From JBBITW01 sp037440525 (GTDB lineage Bacteria > Desulfobacterota > BSN033 > UBA1163), in the NCBI GenBank assembly GCA_037440525.1, contig JBBITW010000162.1, positions 1 through 7,883 of the forward strand: a DNA stretch of 7,883 nucleotides. Reading direction: 5' to 3'. This document shows positions 1 to 6,459 of this stretch, piece after piece (positions within the stretch are counted from its first letter, which is position 1; each line of letters begins with the position of its first letter). Below the pieces are notes generated by a model. The model was not told the origin of the DNA. It ran no database searches and saw only the letters and a list, made by a program, of their open reading frames with translations. Made by a program: the position numbers and the translations under genes.

Positions 1-125
1 CGGTTCTATCGGAATAAAATAAACACTTTAACCCTTGAATCCTAAAATCCTTTCCTCCAGAGGCGGATCCGATTCTGTCGGAGAATCCTTTATAGCAATT
101 AAATTGGAGAAGAACAAAATTTAAT
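1..125. other. Left-edge intergenic stretch, no gene assigned
   Basis: No gene can be assigned here. One + frame stays open from about 32 to a TAA at 122-124, just before the rlmB ATG, but it has no ATG and resembles nothing I know. A second frame stops at 43-45 and could be the last codons of a gene cut off by the window edge. Two similar 13-mers, cggttctatcgga (1-13) and cgattctgtcgga (70-82), match at 11 of 13 positions. The second forms a 4-bp hairpin (CCGA/TCGG, 69-81). I see no convincing promoter. Confidence 0.4.
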
Positions 126-884
126 ATGTCAGAGATAATATATGGTATTCATCCATTGATTGAAGCTCTTAAGTCACCCTATATACAATTCCAGAAGATA
201 TTGATCGGGAAGCAAAATCAATCACAGGCCATTAAATCCATAATCGAAATTTCAGGGGAAAGGGGAATTCCTGTAACATTTACGGATAGAGAAACCATTG
301 AAAGGATTGTAAAGGTCCGCTCTCACCAAAATATAGTAGGAATCGTCAGGGAAATTGGCTATTCCAGTCCGGAAGAAATTCTTCATCGATGGAGGGAGAG
401 TAAAGAAAAGGCTCTGTTTCTAATCCTTGATGGAATTCAGGATCCACAAAATTTTGGCTCTCTTATTCGAACAGCCTCAGGATTCGGAGTTCATGGAATC
501 ATCATTCCAAAGGACAGGGCTGTAGGAATTACCTCCTCTGCTATGAAGGCCTCCACAGGAGCTATCGCTCATATGCCAATAGTAAGGGTGGTAAACCTCT
601 CCTTTACCATAGACCACTTAAAAGAAGAGGGCCTGTGGGTTTATGGGGCAGAAGGGGATGCAAAAGAGAGGATCAATGATATCGATTTCAATATTGATCT
701 GGCTATAGTTATCGGCTCTGAAGGAAAGGGAATAAGACCTCTTGTGAAGAGGAAATGTGATCGTTTATTCTCAATTCCGATGAAGGGCCCAATCACTTCT
801 TTCAATGTATCTGTGTCCGGAGGCATAATACTTTATGAAGTCATAAGACAACGTTCTCTCAACTGCTCATCCTCCGAGAAGTGA
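126..884 (+). CDS. rlmB: 23S rRNA (guanosine-2'-O-)-methyltransferase RlmB, TrmH/SpoU family
   Basis: SAM-dependent ribose methyltransferase of the SPOUT class, 252 aa, a normal length for RlmB. In E. coli RlmB methylates G2251 of 23S rRNA in the P-loop of the peptidyl transferase centre. The N-terminal substrate-binding domain starts with SEIIYGIHPLIEAL and covers about residues 1-75, ending in the usual HQNIVGIV segment. The three SpoU motifs are present: DGIQDPQNFGSLIRTA (102-117, with N109 and R115), VIGSEGKGIRPLV (195-207), and IPMKGPITSFNVSVSGG (217-233, with N227). Most relatives read SLNVSVA where this one reads SFNVSVS, a mild change. The ATG at 126 gives the expected family N-terminus, but the only purine-rich match (GGAG, 106-109) lies 16 nt upstream, so initiation may be weak. 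It is followed closely by the HAD gene and is probably co-transcribed with it. RlmB is more likely than TrmH or another paralogue because of the N-terminal domain. Confidence 0.93.
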   Translation: MSEIIYGIHPLIEALKSPYIQFQKILIGKQNQSQAIKSIIEISGERGIPVTFTDRETIERIVKVRSHQNIVGIVREIGYSSPEEILHRWRESKEKALFLILDGIQDPQNFGSLIRTASGFGVHGIIIPKDRAVGITSSAMKASTGAIAHMPIVRVVNLSFTIDHLKEEGLWVYGAEGDAKERINDIDFNIDLAIVIGSEGKGIRPLVKRKCDRLFSIPMKGPITSFNVSVSGGIILYEVIRQRSLNCSSSEK

Positions 885-920
885 ACCCACAGAAGTATGA
901 ATGAACTGGAGAAAAGGCAT

Positions 921-1391
921 ATGATTATTATTCAAAGACCTGGACTTGAACCAATAGAGATTGAAAATATCATCATAGATTTTGAAGGAACACTTGCCCA
1001 GGATCGAAGGGTAAACCCAAAGGCAAAGGATAAGATCAATCTACTCTCTAAAAGGACAAAAATTTATATAACCACCACCCAGGATAAAGATATCATGGAG
1101 AAGGTTTTGAAAAAGATTAAGGCAGAGATTATATTCCTCAAGGAAGGCGAATCTACTGAGGGTAAATTGAATCTTCTAAGGGTCTTAAGGGCTGAAAAAA
1201 CTCTATTCATTGGAAATGGATATGATGACAGAGAGGTAATGAAAGATGTTGCCTTTGGTATTGCTGTGATTGGTAAGGAAGGGACTTCTGTAGAAACAAT
1301 CAAGATTGCTGATATATTATTTTTTAATATTATTGATGCACTTGACTTTTTATTAAAACCCCTCCGTCAAAAGGCAACCCTCTGTAAATGA
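921..1391 (+). CDS. Small HAD-superfamily hydrolase, soluble P-type-ATPase-like
   Basis: A 156-aa protein resembling the stand-alone P-domain group of HAD phosphatases (the 'soluble P-type ATPase' type, COG4087). The physiological substrate of this group is not established. HAD motif I is DFEGTLA, with nucleophile D20 and Glu at +2 where most phosphatases have Asp. Motif II is the Thr run after KIYI (51-53), a motif III Lys candidate lies in EGKLNLL (K82), and motif IV is FIGNGYDDREVM (about 96-107). There is no membrane segment, so it is cytosolic. I chose ATG 921 because GGAG at 908-911 sits 9 nt upstream and family members begin with a short strand before motif I. An in-frame ATG at 897 adds 8 residues but has no usable ribosome binding site. 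It lies 36 nt behind rlmB, probably in the same transcript, and converges with argJ 16 nt after its stop. No terminator hairpin is visible between the two stops. Confidence 0.8.
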   Translation: MIIIQRPGLEPIEIENIIIDFEGTLAQDRRVNPKAKDKINLLSKRTKIYITTTQDKDIMEKVLKKIKAEIIFLKEGESTEGKLNLLRVLRAEKTLFIGNGYDDREVMKDVAFGIAVIGKEGTSVETIKIADILFFNIIDALDFLLKPLRQKATLCK

Positions 1392-1407
1392 TTCGTAAGG
1401 GAAAGAG

Positions 1408-2601
1408 CTATGATCGATAGGAGGCATTGATCTTTACATAATCGAGAGATAGATCGGTTGTAAGGATTGAAAATTCCCCTTTTCCCTGATGCAAATCCAC
1501 TACAACCTTAAAGTTCTTTTTCTTTAGCACACTCTCTGCCTTCTTTTCAAACTGGCCTCCAAGTCCTACTCCATTCCTGACAACAGGGACTTTATCAAAG
1601 AAGAGGTCAATCCGATCTGGATTTACCCTTATATCAGCATGGCCCAGAGCGGAAATTATCCTTCCCCAATTAGCATCCTCTCCAAAAAAGGCTGTCTTGA
1701 CCAGAGGAGAATGGGCAATTGCATAGGCAGCCCGTTCGGCATCCTTCTTATTCTTGCATCCTCTGACAACAATCTCAATCAATTTCGTTGCCCCTTCCCC
1801 ATCCTTCACAATACTCTTAGCCAGTTCCTTTGTCACCTCTAATAGCATGGAATAAAATAGCTCTGCACCTCGGTCTTTTTGATTGATTGGGGGATTGCCT
1901 GCCTTTCCGTTAGCCAGTATTAATACCATATCATTTGTGCTCATCTCCCCATCCACAGTGATCCTGTTAAAGGATTGATCAACTGCACGGCAAAGCATCA
2001 ATTGAAGAAGAGGGGCTCTTATATTGATATCTGTCACAAGAAAGGAGAGCATAGTTGCCATATGGGGACATATCATCCCTGCCCCTTTGGCCATCCCGCA
2101 TAGCTTTACCTCTGAGCCATAAATCTTACAGGTCTCTACCTCGCTTTTGGGAAATGTATCTGTTGTCATTATAGCCCTGACAGTATTCCACCAGCCATCC
2201 GGAGAAAGCCTTTCAATAAGCTCTGGTATTCCTCTCTCAATCTTTTCAACAGGAAGTGGAACACCAATGACACCTGTTGAGGAAAGCAGGACAAGGTTAT
2301 CATCAATCCTCAGATTTTTTGCCAGAAATGAAGATATCTTCCGCGCATCCCGAAGGCCTCTCTTTCCTGTACAGGCATTTGCATTTCCGCTATTAATCAT
2401 CACTGCCTGCGAGACTCCTCTTTTAATCCTTTCCATGTTTAGCTCCAGAGGAGCTGCCTTTACTTTATTTGTTGTAAAGACTCCAGCCACCTGGGAGGGA
2501 ACTTCAGAATAAATCAATCCCAAATCCTCAGATTCATTCTTCTTAATCCCTGCTGAGATACCAGAAAAAAGGAAACCCTTAACTCTAAAATCCTTTTTCA
2601 T
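1408..2601 (-). CDS. argJ: Bifunctional ornithine acetyltransferase / N-acetylglutamate synthase ArgJ
   Basis: ArgJ moves the acetyl group from N-acetylornithine to glutamate, giving ornithine and N-acetylglutamate (cyclic arginine pathway). Bifunctional members also make N-acetylglutamate from acetyl-CoA. At 397 aa it is full length. Family blocks appear in order: FTTNKVKAAP (42-51), NSGNANACTG (70-79), STGVIGVPLP (108-117, with the oxyanion pair T109-G110), AIMTTDTFPK (143-152), KGAGMICPHMATML (172-185) and VDGEMSTNDM (216-225). The precursor should cleave itself between A182 and T183, making T183 the N-terminal nucleophile of the beta chain. The protein has PHMATML where PNMATML is usual, a conservative change beside the cleavage site. 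It ends in the standard KINASYR. Whether it is mono- or bifunctional cannot be read from sequence. It starts 27 nt after the secA stop with a loosely spaced AGAGG (2613-2617), so it is probably co-transcribed with secA. Confidence 0.96.
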   Translation of the reverse strand: MKKDFRVKGFLFSGISAGIKKNESEDLGLIYSEVPSQVAGVFTTNKVKAAPLELNMERIKRGVSQAVMINSGNANACTGKRGLRDARKISSFLAKNLRIDDNLVLLSSTGVIGVPLPVEKIERGIPELIERLSPDGWWNTVRAIMTTDTFPKSEVETCKIYGSEVKLCGMAKGAGMICPHMATMLSFLVTDINIRAPLLQLMLCRAVDQSFNRITVDGEMSTNDMVLILANGKAGNPPINQKDRGAELFYSMLLEVTKELAKSIVKDGEGATKLIEIVVRGCKNKKDAERAAYAIAHSPLVKTAFFGEDANWGRIISALGHADIRVNPDRIDLFFDKVPVVRNGVGLGGQFEKKAESVLKKKNFKVVVDLHQGKGEFSILTTDLSLDYVKINASYRS

Positions 2602-2628
2602 CTTTCTTTTTGCCTCTGTATTTTAATA

Positions 2629-5295
2629 TTAGGCCCTTGCCTCCTCACGGGGCAAACAACATTTTTTATATTTCTTTCCACTTCCACAGGGACATGGATC
2701 ATTCCTGCCCACCTTCTTCCCTTCCCGTCTCACAGTCACACCTTTTCCTTCCTCAGTTTCACCACCTCCAGGTTCCGTCCCCCTGCTCATAATAAATGGC
2801 TGTCTTCTTTCCACCCTTATATCCTTTACCTCATGTTCTCTCGCAATATGTATGGCAAAGAGTTTCTCAATGGTATCCCTCCTGATCCTTTCTAACATCT
2901 CAAGGAACATCTGATATGCCTCTTTCTGATATTCTATCAATGGATCCTTCTGTGCATACCCCCTCAATCCAATTCCCTCTTTCAACTGATCAATAGCAAG
3001 GAGATGATCCTTCCAGTGATAATCAATAGACCTCAGCATTATCTCCTTCTCGATGTTAAAAGGTAATTCTGCGAATTCATTATCCTTCTTTGCCTGATAA
3101 TATTTTTTTGCCTCCTCAATAACCCACTCTATGAGATCCTCGCGCCTGAATCCATCCTGAACCTGGGGCAGTGGAGGCCAGCGAAAGGGGAATTGCTGTC
3201 GGAGGGCATCCTGTAATCCCTTAAGGTCCCAATCTTCGGGATGGATCTTTTCATCAGCAAACTGCTCTACAATACTCTCTGCCTCCTCTTCAATCATCTC
3301 CATTACAGTGGGCCCCAGATCTTCACTCATAAGGACATCCTTCCTCTGGGAATATATGACTTCCCTCTGCTTGTTCATCACATTATCATACTCCAGTAGA
3401 TGCTTCCTTATCTCAAAATTATGTGCCTCTACCCTCTTCTGTGCATTCTCTATCCCTTTTGTAATGAAGCGGTGCTCAATGGGTTGATCTTCTTCCATAC
3501 CCAGACGGTCCATCATACCCATTATCCTCTCGGATCCAAAAATCCTCAGTAGATCATCCTCAAGGGAAAGATAGAATCGTGAAGAACCAGGATCTCCCTG
3601 CCTTCCAGCCCTTCCCCTTAATTGATTATCGATTCTTCGTGCCTCGTGTCTTTCAGTCCCTATTACATGAAGTCCACCCAGCCTCACAACCTGTTCCTTC
3701 TCCTTTTGAACAATAGCTAATGCCTTCTCATATGCCTTTTTATATGACTCTTCATCCGATGGATCTGATATAAATGTTTTGGCCAAAAATTTTGGATTTC
3801 CTCCAAGAAGTATATCCGTTCCTCTGCCTGCCATATTTGTGGAGATGGTAACTGCCCCCACCCTTCCAGCCTGAGCAATAATCTCGGCTTCCCTCTCATG
3901 ATGTTTTGCATTGAGGACATTATGAGGTATTCCCCTCCTTTTTAACATCTGACTGAGTCTCTCTGACTTCTCAATGGAGATAGTTCCTACCAAAACTGGG
4001 CGCCCTGATTTATGAAGCTCCTCAATCTCACGAACTACAGCACGGAATTTTTCATTCTCTGTTTTATAAATCACATCAGGATGATTTGTCCTTATCAAGG
4101 GCATATTTGTGGGGATGACAACCACATCAAGATTGTAAATCTTTCGAAATTCCATAGCCTCTGTATCTGCTGTTCCAGTCATTCCAGCAAGCTTTCTATA
4201 CATCCTGAAATAGTTCTGAAATGTTATGGTTGCAAGGGTCTGGTTTTCATTCTCTATTCTTACATTTTCCTTTGCCTCAACTGCCTGATGAAGACCATCG
4301 CTCCACCTTCTTCCTGGCATAAGCCTTCCTGTAAACTCATCCACGATGATAACCTGTCCATCCTTGACAACATAATCTATATCCTTCTTAAAAAGGGTAT
4401 GCGCTCTTAAGGCCTGGTTTACATGATGAAGAGTCTCAATATTTCGTGGATCATAGAGATTTTCTATACGAAGTAATTTCTCCACATGTGCGACTCCTTC
4501 CTCTGTTAGGAAGGCAGTGTGGCTCTTCTCATCCAATTGATAATCCCTCCCATGTTTGAGGGCAGGAATGATTCTATTGATCTTATAGTATTTATCAGTT
4601 GATTCCTCAGCAGGACCTGAGATGATAAGTGGAGTCCTGGCCTCATCAATAAGGATACTATCCACCTCATCTACTATGGCATAATTCAAATCCCTCTGGA
4701 CATAGTCATTGATATCAAATTTCATATTGTCCCTTAGGTAGTCAAATCCAAATTCATTGTTCGTCCCATAGGTGATGTCACAATTATATGCCTTTTTCCT
4801 CTCTGTATCGTTTAATTCATGAACGATTACCCCTACAGAAAGGCCTAAAAATCTGTATATCACACCCATCCACTCACTATCCCTTTTTGCAAGATAATCA
4901 TTAACGGTAACAATATGAACCCCTTCTCCCTTAAGGGCATTTAAATAGGCAGGCAATGTGGCAACGAGTGTCTTTCCCTCTCCTGTGGCCATCTCCGCAA
5001 TCTTTCCTTCATGAAGAACTATCCCCCCGATAAGCTGGACATCATAGTGACGTTCACCGAGAGTCCTTCTGGCCGCTTCACGAACCACTGCAAATGCTTC
5101 AGGTAGGATATCATCGAGCTGCTCTCCTCTCTGTATACGTTCTTTGAATTCAATGGTCTTTGACCGGAGTTGATTATCACTCAAATGTATTATATCCTTT
5201 TCAAGTGAATTTATCTTTTCAACAAGGGGACGAATCCTCCTTAGTTCCCTTTCGTTTTTGCTCCCAATGATTTTCTTGATTAATAAACCAATCAT
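2629..5295 (-). CDS. secA: Preprotein translocase ATPase SecA
   Basis: SecA is the ATP-driven motor that pushes unfolded preproteins through SecYEG, working peripherally at the inner membrane. The 888-aa protein is complete. Visible parts: Walker A MATGEGKT (102-109); the Walker B/DEAD-type VDEVDSILIDEAR (208-220); the preprotein-crosslinking region at about 225-370 with FTGRLMPGRRWSDGLHQA (321-338); AGMTGTA (370-376); the second nucleotide-binding fold with NMAGRGTDILLGG (487-499) and the arginine-finger stretch DNQLRGRAGRQGDPG (556-570); a helical scaffold and wing region to about 820; a variable glycine-rich linker; and a C-terminal zinc tail CPCGSGKKYKKCC (868-880), all four ligands present. 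The zinc tail in other SecAs binds SecB and lipids. ATG 5295 is preceded by GGGGAAG (5301-5307). It is the first gene of the secA-argJ pair, with its own promoter upstream. Confidence 0.98.
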   Translation of the reverse strand: MIGLLIKKIIGSKNERELRRIRPLVEKINSLEKDIIHLSDNQLRSKTIEFKERIQRGEQLDDILPEAFAVVREAARRTLGERHYDVQLIGGIVLHEGKIAEMATGEGKTLVATLPAYLNALKGEGVHIVTVNDYLAKRDSEWMGVIYRFLGLSVGVIVHELNDTERKKAYNCDITYGTNNEFGFDYLRDNMKFDINDYVQRDLNYAIVDEVDSILIDEARTPLIISGPAEESTDKYYKINRIIPALKHGRDYQLDEKSHTAFLTEEGVAHVEKLLRIENLYDPRNIETLHHVNQALRAHTLFKKDIDYVVKDGQVIIVDEFTGRLMPGRRWSDGLHQAVEAKENVRIENENQTLATITFQNYFRMYRKLAGMTGTADTEAMEFRKIYNLDVVVIPTNMPLIRTNHPDVIYKTENEKFRAVVREIEELHKSGRPVLVGTISIEKSERLSQMLKRRGIPHNVLNAKHHEREAEIIAQAGRVGAVTISTNMAGRGTDILLGGNPKFLAKTFISDPSDEESYKKAYEKALAIVQKEKEQVVRLGGLHVIGTERHEARRIDNQLRGRAGRQGDPGSSRFYLSLEDDLLRIFGSERIMGMMDRLGMEEDQPIEHRFITKGIENAQKRVEAHNFEIRKHLLEYDNVMNKQREVIYSQRKDVLMSEDLGPTVMEMIEEEAESIVEQFADEKIHPEDWDLKGLQDALRQQFPFRWPPLPQVQDGFRREDLIEWVIEEAKKYYQAKKDNEFAELPFNIEKEIMLRSIDYHWKDHLLAIDQLKEGIGLRGYAQKDPLIEYQKEAYQMFLEMLERIRRDTIEKLFAIHIAREHEVKDIRVERRQPFIMSRGTEPGGGETEEGKGVTVRREGKKVGRNDPCPCGSGKKYKKCCLPREEARA

Positions 5296-5333
5296 AAAAT
5301 CTTCCCCGTTTTATCTTTTTTTCTTTTTAAAAA

Positions 5334-5363
5334 ATTATATAACTTATTACCAGAGGTTTTCAA
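5334..5363 (-). promoter_or_regulatory. Predicted sigma70-type promoter of secA-argJ
   Basis: Read on the - strand, a -35 box TTGAAA (5358-5363) is followed after 18 nt by a consensus -10 box TATAAT (5334-5339). This is about 38 nt upstream of the secA ATG, so the leader would be short (roughly 30 nt) and would contain the GGGGAAG ribosome binding site. The -35 box overlaps one arm of an inverted repeat (5357-5389). Confidence 0.65.
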
Positions 5364-5390
5364 CAAAAAAGAATTTTCAGAGTTGAAAAT
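5357..5390. repeat. Overlapping inverted repeats upstream of secA, possible operator
   Basis: TTTTCAAC (5357-5364) and GTTGAAAA (5382-5389) are exact 8-bp inverted partners separated by 17 nt. The right arm is also half of a tighter palindrome, ATTTTCA-GAGT-TGAAAAT (5373-5390). The left arm covers the predicted -35 box of the secA promoter. This could be a repressor-type operator, or chance in an AT-rich stretch. No regulator gene is nearby. Confidence 0.35.
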
Positions 5391-5443
5391 AATTAAAGCA
5401 GAGGAGTGGGAATCAGAGAAAATCGCTGCGGTGAGTCTGCATC

Positions 5444-5669
5444 GAGACTGTGTCGCAATGAGGTGTATGCCATGTTTGTCATTCCGAGTCTCCCTTTTCT
5501 GTCATTCCGAGCGAAGCGAGGAATCTTAGGAAAGATTTCTCGGCTAACGCCTCGAAATGACAATAGAGTGGTGTCATTCCGAGCGAAGCGAGGAATCTAT
5601 AGAATTCAAACCCTTATAAAACATAGATTCTTCGGCTAAAACCTCAGAATGACATTACAACACAGCCTC
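5444..5669. repeat. Composite palindromic repeat element, left copy
   Basis: A 226-bp non-coding element. Its ends are imperfect inverted repeats: GAGACTGTGTCGCAATG at the left, and GAGGCTGTGTTGTAATG as the reverse complement of the right end, 14 of 17 matching. Inside are three occurrences of GTCATTCCGAG (5478, 5501, 5573). The second opens a self-contained palindrome, 5501-5561 (GTCATTCCGAG...CTCGAAATGAC). The third opens a longer one ending in CTCAGAATGAC (to 5653). No transposase is encoded, so it looks like a MITE- or REP-type passive element. A second copy lies at about 6013-6187, beyond ffs, in the same orientation. Open frames running through this stretch look spurious. Confidence 0.8.
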
Positions 5670-5696
5670 CCCAAAAGAGGTGAAATATTTGAAAAG

Positions 5697-5754
5697 CCTC
5701 CTTAAAAAGGAGGATATCCCTCCATACCTCCCCTTTTTAAAGGGAGGTATGGAG
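5697..5754. repeat. Pair of GC-rich hairpin palindromes next to the ffs 3' end
   Basis: Two adjacent palindromes of a different type. The first is CCTCCTT-AAA-AAGGAGG (5697-5713). The second has CTCCATACCTCCC (5720-5732) pairing perfectly with GGGAGGTATGGAG (5742-5754) across a 9-nt loop. They sit immediately beyond the U-run at the ffs 3' end and so could act as a second transcription barrier before secA. Their form, with TTTTTAAA in the loop, is that of a dispersed REP-like repeat rather than a gene-specific terminator. Confidence 0.7.
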
Positions 5755-5772
5755 AAAAAATTTTTGATAGCC
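5755..5772 (-). terminator. Probable intrinsic termination site of ffs
   Basis: On the - strand the terminal stem of the SRP RNA (GGCTATCAA, 5772-5764) runs through AAA into six consecutive T (5760-5755). The long RNA hairpin followed by a U-run has the form of a Rho-independent terminator that sets the RNA 3' end. Confidence 0.55.
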
Positions 5773-5869
5773 AGGTTTGCCTGCGGCACACAAAGAGGAT
5801 TACTACCGCTGCTTCCTTCCGGACCTGACGGGGTTTGTAATCTTTTGTTGCGCAGAACCCGGCTATCAA
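5764..5869 (-). ncRNA. ffs: Signal recognition particle RNA, 4.5S small bacterial type
   Basis: RNA scaffold of the signal recognition particle. It binds Ffh and, with FtsY, directs nascent membrane and secretory proteins to the translocon. Read on the - strand, the gene holds the near-invariant domain IV core GTCAGGTCCGGAAGGAAGC (5829-5811), with the GGAA tetraloop at 5820-5817 and the asymmetric loop that contacts the Ffh M domain. The ends pair as TTGATAGCC / GGCTATCAA (5869-5861 with 5772-5764), giving a single long hairpin of about 106 nt. There is no Alu domain, unlike the long RNAs of Bacillus-type bacteria. Exact mature ends are inferred from the stem. It belongs to the series tadA, tRNA-Ser, tRNA-Ser, ffs on the - strand. 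Open frames crossing this stretch on either strand should be discarded. Confidence 0.95.
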
Positions 5870-5891
5870 AAAAAATTTCACTCCGAGAAAT

Positions 5892-5920
5892 ACTATAAAC
5901 TTTAACTATTAATAATTCAA
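5892..5920 (-). promoter_or_regulatory. Predicted promoter of ffs
   Basis: On the - strand, TTGAAT (5915-5920) is followed after 17 nt by TATAGT (5892-5897, 5 of 6 to consensus). Transcription would start near 5885, leaving a leader of roughly 15 nt before the mature SRP RNA. A short processed leader is known for E. coli 4.5S RNA. It would give ffs its own promoter, separate from the upstream tRNA genes. Confidence 0.55.
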
Positions 5921-6012
5921 ATCTAAATTGAGCCCATCCGAATAACAATTTGGTTGGGATTGCTTCCCCCTGCACAATTATCCCCCTCACCCCAACCATC
6001 TCCCCAATGCGT

Positions 6013-6187
6013 TGCTGTGTCGCAATGAGGTTTATGCCATGTTTGTCATTCCGAGTCTCCTTTTTCTGTCATTCCGAGTCTCCTTTTTCTGTCATTCCGA
6101 GCGAAGCGAGGAATCTATAGAATTCAAACCCTTATAAAACATAGGTTCTTCGGCTAAAACCTCAGAATGACATTACAACACAGCCTC
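6013..6187. repeat. Composite palindromic repeat element, right copy, inserted
   Basis: Second copy of the 5444-5669 element, in the same orientation. The last 98 bp (6090-6187) differ from 5572-5669 at one base (ATAGGTTC against ATAGATTC). It lacks the inner palindrome of the left copy but has an extra 23-bp unit. It is flanked by the pentamer TGCGT at 6008-6012 and 6188-6192, which looks like a target-site duplication. The ends are inverted (GCTGTGT at 6014-6020, ACACAGC at 6178-6184). No protein is encoded. Exact borders are uncertain by a few bases. Confidence 0.75.
6045..6090. repeat. Tandem duplication of a 23-bp unit
   Basis: Two exact tandem copies of a 23-bp unit that begins GTCATTCCGAGTCTCC (6045-6067 and 6068-6090) lie inside the right element. 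The left element has this unit only once (5478-5500), with one base different. A third GTCATTCCGAG follows at 6091 but continues into the GCGAAGCGAGG palindrome arm. Confidence 0.85.
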
Positions 6188-6275
6188 TGCGTGGGGAGAG
6201 GGGAGGGTGAGGGGTTCAGAGCGGCAGATGTCATTTAATTAACGCTCCTATTAATAAGTGCTAAAATTCCTTTTT

Positions 6276-6296
6276 AAAATTTATCTTATAAATTTT
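6276..6296 (-). terminator. AT-only hairpin directly after tRNA-Ser(GCT)
   Basis: AAAATTTAT (6276-6284) and ATAAATTTT (6288-6296) form a 9-bp inverted repeat with a 3-nt loop. On the - strand it begins one base after the encoded CCA end. It may act as a weak terminator or processing boundary, but the stem has no G-C pair and no long U-run follows. Confidence 0.3.
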
Positions 6297-6297
6297 T

Positions 6298-6391
6298 TGG
6301 CGGAGAGAGAGGGATTTGAACCCTCGATCCTGTTATTAGCAGGATACTCGCTTAGCAGGCGAGCCCCTTCGGCCAGCTCGGGCATCTCTCC
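6298..6391 (-). tRNA. tRNA-Ser(GCT)
   Basis: Read on the - strand, the acceptor GGAGAGA (from 6391) pairs with TCTCTCC, followed by discriminator G and an encoded CCA (6300-6298). The anticodon stem CTCGC/GCGAG encloses the loop CTGCTAA, giving anticodon GCT (6356-6354), which reads AGC and AGU serine codons. The long variable arm has a 5-bp stem (TCCTG/CAGGA), as expected for tRNA-Ser. The T arm is GAGGG-TTCAAAT-CCCTC. At 94 nt the gene is complete and shows no defect. It lies 68 nt downstream of the broken four-helix-bundle gene. Confidence 0.96.
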
Positions 6392-6459
6392 GTGATTTCG
6401 CTTCGCAAAATACCCTTAACCAATAACTTTTAACTTGTAGCTTTCAATCAAATTAAATC

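Larger units (their letters stand above)
5983..6214. repeat. CCCTCACC-type palindrome split by an inserted element
   Basis: The left arm (5983-6005, beginning CCCCTCACCCC and ending TCTCCCC) and the right arm (6193-6214, GGGGAGAGGGG then AGGGTGAGGGG) are inverted partners along nearly their whole length. They are separated by 187 bp that belong to the other repeat family. Taking out 6013-6187 and one copy of the TGCGT found on both sides rebuilds a compact hairpin of about 52 nt with loop AATGCGT. The two arms are therefore best read as one older palindromic repeat that was interrupted. Confidence 0.75.

Noticed and set aside
1..124. The open + frame ending at 122-124 as a small gene, or a partial duplication of a gene end
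   Set aside because: It has no start codon with a ribosome binding site and no recognisable similarity. The 11 of 13 base match between 1-13 and 70-82 is too short to build on.
1392..1407. Bidirectional terminator between the HAD gene and argJ
   Set aside because: Only 16 nt separate the stops and no stable stem with a U-run was found there or just inside the gene ends.
1639..2512. Two + strand frames (67 and 121 codons) opposite argJ
   Set aside because: They are antisense shadows of a complete, well conserved argJ.
4012..4410. A 132-codon + strand frame opposite secA
   Set aside because: It is antisense to a highly conserved secA region, with cysteine-rich, low-plausibility composition.
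5406..5999. Open reading frames on both strands through the repeat cluster (77, 114 and 72 codons)
   Set aside because: They consist of repeat sequence and of the SRP RNA gene, have no recognisable protein features and lack credible ribosome binding sites.
5478..6101. Six occurrences of GTCATTCCGAG (5478, 5501, 5573, 6045, 6068, 6091) as a possible CRISPR array
   Set aside because: Spacing is irregular, the intervening sequences are themselves repeated or palindromic, and no cas gene is present. They are arms of dispersed palindromes.
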